The notes below the pieces were generated by a model that worked only from the letters and a program-made list of their open reading frames with translations, was not told where the DNA came from and searched no databases. A stretch of 64,000 nucleotides of DNA from the NCBI GenBank assembly GCA_017650305.1, contig JAGCFD010000054.1, forward strand, positions 36,770 to 100,769, given 5' to 3'. The position numbers were made by a program, and so were the translations under genes. Every line of letters starts with the position of its first letter. Position 1 is the first letter of the stretch. The stretch is from Bacteroidales bacterium. Its GTDB lineage: Bacteria > Bacteroidota > Bacteroidia > Bacteroidales > WCHB1-69. Positions 60,930 to 64,000 of the stretch are shown piece after piece.

Positions 60930-62555
60930 TTATTCCACCACAAACTGTTCTTCGCTGTCCCAGTAGGCGCGGATGGTGATAGGGTGGGAGAAGAACAAAA
61001 CCCGTTCCGGTTGCCGTTTCTGTTCGTAATCACCAGAATCCCAGCGACCATTCTTGTTGAGGTCTTCTATGATTTTGACAAGATAATTGCCAGGTTCCAG
61101 ATAAGGATAGCTGACAGTGGTGTTTTCAGAAAAGATATCTTCTTGAAGAACTATCTTGTCTTTTATCAGCTGAGCGATGTATTGCTGCGGGGTTTCCGGA
61201 CAGATGTATTCCATGGTCAGGTTTCCATAGTCTTTCACGGAGTGTGTCTCAAAGTTTACCTTGACTGAATCGTTAGTCTTGCCGTTATAATCCCACAAGA
61301 CAGAGTCGGGGATGATAACCGTGTAGTTCAGTTTGTCATCAAAGGTCAACGGCAGTTCCAATCTCTTGACGAAGGTGTCGGGAACAGAGATGCGCAGCAA
61401 AGTGGTGTCTTTTCGGGTGATACAGATAATGGGTATGGAATCGGCCGGACGGATAGGGAAGGGGAACACGAGGGTGAGCGGTTTGAATCGGTGACCCTGG
61501 TTTTTGACAGATACTGATAGCACATCCGACTTTTCATTTTTGTAGCCTCTTCCAACAGGTTTGGCTTTATATGGAGTGAGCAAGATGGTGTCAAGATGTT
61601 CATCAGCGTTCAGCACAAAAGTAAGCGTGTCGGTGACAAGCTCTTTCATAAACCAGAAGACGGTGTCTTTGGTAGGATTGATAGATTCAAAATAGGGTGT
61701 GGTGTTGTCCAAAGGCTGTGCTGAGAAATGGTTGACGGGCGATTTGTACGGAATGACATACAGGCCGGGGGATGGGTTCTCCACGCGCGTCAGTTGTGGA
61801 TGCTCGGAGGTTTTCTCAAAACTGAAAATTGAAATCTCTTCCGCCGGGCTGGCGGTCGAGTCTGTTTTTACCGACACGGAGGCGCTGACGGGATGGTCGG
61901 CAAAAGCAATCTGCTCGTTGGGCAGGTCATAGAGCATATTGGCATTGATATCTTTCAATGCAAAGATTTTGTAGTTGCCCGCCGCAATGTTGTCGAAGGT
62001 GAAACTGCCGTTGGAGAGAGATTTGGTTATGTAGTCAGGCAATGTGCTGAAAGGCAACGAGTCCACGTCTTGATGGTACAGCATGACCAGAAAATCCTTA
62101 GCGCCTTCCAAGGTGGCGGCATCCAGCACCTTGCCCCGGATGGAGAAGGAGTCTATGGACGGACCGGTCGAGAAGCTGTAGTGATAATAGGAGAGGGTGT
62201 TGCCCTCATGATAGTCTTTGATGCAATCTGAGAACACCATGTTGTAGGTGGTGTTGGGATGCAAAGTGTCTTCAAGTTTGATAACGAGTGTTTTTCCGTT
62301 GATGAGATACTTGGGCGCAGTGGCCATGGGCGGGGAGATGAGTATGTTTTCAGTTGGATTATTCAAGGTGAAAAACTCATCGAAGGTGATTTTGATCTGA
62401 GATTCGGAGAAACTGACAGATCCGGAGGGAGGGTCTTCTTTCAACATCTTGGCTGGTTCCGTGTCGCGCGGGCCACCCGTGGGCATGACCACCTTGGCGC
62501 ATCCTGAGAGCAGGAGCACTACGGTGCACAGTATCGGATACAGCCATCTGTTCAT
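60930..62555 (-). CDS. Ig-like domain lipoprotein (SbsA/Big_5-type)
   Basis: From ATG 62555 the protein has 541 residues. It starts with a lipoprotein signal (MNRWLYPILCTVVLLLSGC, acceptor Cys19), then a bacterial Ig-like domain of the SbsA/Big_5 type (about 35-135: PTGGPRDTEPAKMLKEDPPS, ITFDEFFTLNNP, LHPNTTYNMVFSDCIKD), followed by beta-rich segments resembling carboxypeptidase regulatory-like and further Ig folds (for example FTFDNIAAGNYKIFALKDIN). Conserved in Bacteroidota as a surface lipoprotein of unknown role. A frame open back to 62642 lies over the acetyltransferase gene and is rejected. It starts 4 bases after that gene. Confidence 0.85.
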   Translation of the reverse strand: MNRWLYPILCTVVLLLSGCAKVVMPTGGPRDTEPAKMLKEDPPSGSVSFSESQIKITFDEFFTLNNPTENILISPPMATAPKYLINGKTLVIKLEDTLHPNTTYNMVFSDCIKDYHEGNTLSYYHYSFSTGPSIDSFSIRGKVLDAATLEGAKDFLVMLYHQDVDSLPFSTLPDYITKSLSNGSFTFDNIAAGNYKIFALKDINANMLYDLPNEQIAFADHPVSASVSVKTDSTASPAEEISIFSFEKTSEHPQLTRVENPSPGLYVIPYKSPVNHFSAQPLDNTTPYFESINPTKDTVFWFMKELVTDTLTFVLNADEHLDTILLTPYKAKPVGRGYKNEKSDVLSVSVKNQGHRFKPLTLVFPFPIRPADSIPIICITRKDTTLLRISVPDTFVKRLELPLTFDDKLNYTVIIPDSVLWDYNGKTNDSVKVNFETHSVKDYGNLTMEYICPETPQQYIAQLIKDKIVLQEDIFSENTTVSYPYLEPGNYLVKIIEDLNKNGRWDSGDYEQKRQPERVLFFSHPITIRAYWDSEEQFVVE

Positions 62556-62559
62556 TACG

Positions 62560-63000
62560 TTATTGGAGTACGTTGTTGTAACTGTAATAGACCACGTCGT
62601 TGCGGATGTCCCATCCTTGTGAAGCCCAGAACTGCTGGCCAAGTTCGTTATTGCGCATAACGAGAAGCCCGCTTTTGTGGATTCCTTCTGCTTCAGCTAC
62701 CTCCATGACAGCTTGGAGCAGTCTTTTTCCAACTCCTTGGCGACGGTATGCAGGATTGACCACAGTATGATAGATGTAGGCTCGTCGTCCGTCAATGCCA
62801 CAAAGGATGACCCCTATGATTTCACCATCTTTTATGGCAACAAAATTGGAGTTTGGATTTTTGGCGATGAACTTGGCGATGCCCTCTTCGGAGTCGTCAT
62901 AGCTTCGAATGGCCATGCCGGCAGTCTCGGTCCACAACTTGTACACGGAGGCATAGTCTTGGATGCTCATTAGTCGAATGATAGTACGTTCTTGTTCCAT
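62560..63000 (-). CDS. GNAT-family N-acetyltransferase
   Basis: A 146-residue cytosolic acetyltransferase. The GNAT fold is complete: strand 1 in TIIRLMSIQDYASVYKLW, strand 4 with VVNPAYRRQGVGKRLLQAVM (acetyl-CoA pyrophosphate loop RRQGVGKR) and the C-terminal NELGQQFWASQGW. The substrate is unknown. Because strand 1 begins at residue 5, the ATG at 63000 is required; the -7 box ends only 4 nt before it, predicting a leaderless or nearly leaderless mRNA. The Ig-like lipoprotein gene follows after 4 bases. Confidence 0.9.
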   Translation of the reverse strand: MEQERTIIRLMSIQDYASVYKLWTETAGMAIRSYDDSEEGIAKFIAKNPNSNFVAIKDGEIIGVILCGIDGRRAYIYHTVVNPAYRRQGVGKRLLQAVMEVAEAEGIHKSGLLVMRNNELGQQFWASQGWDIRNDVVYYSYNNVLQ

Positions 63001-63004
63001 GCGG

Positions 63005-63012
63005 CAAAAATA
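63005..63012 (-). promoter_or_regulatory. -7 promoter box with an ATG 4 nt downstream
   Basis: TATTTTTG followed by CCGC and then ATG (63000) on the minus strand, the same layout as at 58893-58907. Confidence 0.6.
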
Positions 63013-63047
63013 CGATTTTAGTTAATAGATAATAGTTAGGGAATGGC

Positions 63048-63101
63048 AAAAGGATGGGGGATAAGCTTTCGTCACTTCTTTTCTTAATCCCCCAACCTTT
63101 T
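63048..63101 (-). terminator. Long hairpin after ahcY, likely terminator
   Basis: Arms at 63048-63065 and 63083-63101 pair over 17 positions with one mismatch and one bulge, with TGGGGGAT / ATCCCCCA at the core. On the minus strand the hairpin ends in CCTTTT, about 18-70 bases past the ahcY stop. The T-run is short. Confidence 0.5.
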
Positions 63102-63118
63102 AATCTCAACAGTTTACT

Positions 63119-64000
<882 letters not shown>

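Overview
The window comes from a bacterium of the order Bacteroidales (phylum Bacteroidota); the species cannot be named from sequence alone. The evidence is consistent: two secreted cysteine proteases and one M6-type metalloprotease, at least two of which end in a type IX secretion (T9SS) sorting domain; about twenty promoters of the Bacteroidota type (-7 box TAnnTTTG) instead of sigma70 boxes; a long NusB; a DAHP synthase fused to a type II chorismate mutase; and families largely confined to this phylum (DUF4837, DUF4340, PepSY-like proteins, PorT-like barrels). HydG, rubrerythrin, superoxide dismutase and thioredoxin fit an anaerobe that tolerates some oxygen. No mobile element, prophage, CRISPR array, tRNA or rRNA gene was seen.

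Layout. 1-4.6 kb (minus): C10 protease, purM, queA. 4.7-16 kb (plus): alkaline phosphatase, a coiled-coil membrane protein, nusB/DUF1573/yajC/YbbR-like/thioredoxin/POT transporter, an OmpA-TPR lipoprotein, a HAD phosphatase, a SPOR protein, folD. 16-26.1 kb (minus): rubrerythrin, a tight mlaE-mlaF-cvpA-M6 protease-sufE-lipoprotein run, an rsmE-barrel-nfo run, an ABC-F ATPase and ridA. 26.3-34.9 kb (plus): TM1266-like regulator and hydG, mreB, a universal stress protein with a flavin reductase and Nif3, a zinc-ribbon coiled-coil protein, sodB, hutI. 35-44.6 kb (minus): five packed genes (PepSY-like protein, prmA, a 1494-residue secreted protein of unknown function, DAHP synthase/chorismate mutase, S41 protease). 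44.8-48.1 kb (plus): second C10 protease and pepP. 48.1-55.2 kb (minus): TPM protein, lemA, waaA, a barrel protein, YigZ, ribD, DUF4340 and DUF4837 proteins. 55.3-64 kb: dprA, a phosphodiester glycosidase, the rpsF-rpsR-rplI operon, a TPR-like secreted protein, comF, an Ig-like lipoprotein, a GNAT acetyltransferase and a partial ahcY.

Most of the window is housekeeping and cell-envelope chromosome. The most unusual signals are: (i) three genes whose start codon lies only 4-5 nt after the promoter -7 box, which predicts leaderless mRNAs; one of these boxes also lies in the T-tract of the ribosomal operon terminator; (ii) a dispersed intergenic repeat, inverted between two loci 4 kb apart, that differs by exactly one 16-nt unit; (iii) a TM1266-like regulator and hydG without hydE, hydF or a hydrogenase nearby; (iv) an envelope operon with MlaE and MlaF but no MlaD; (v) a 1494-residue exported protein translationally linked to aromatic amino acid biosynthesis. 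I do not see a clear, wholly new multi-gene system.
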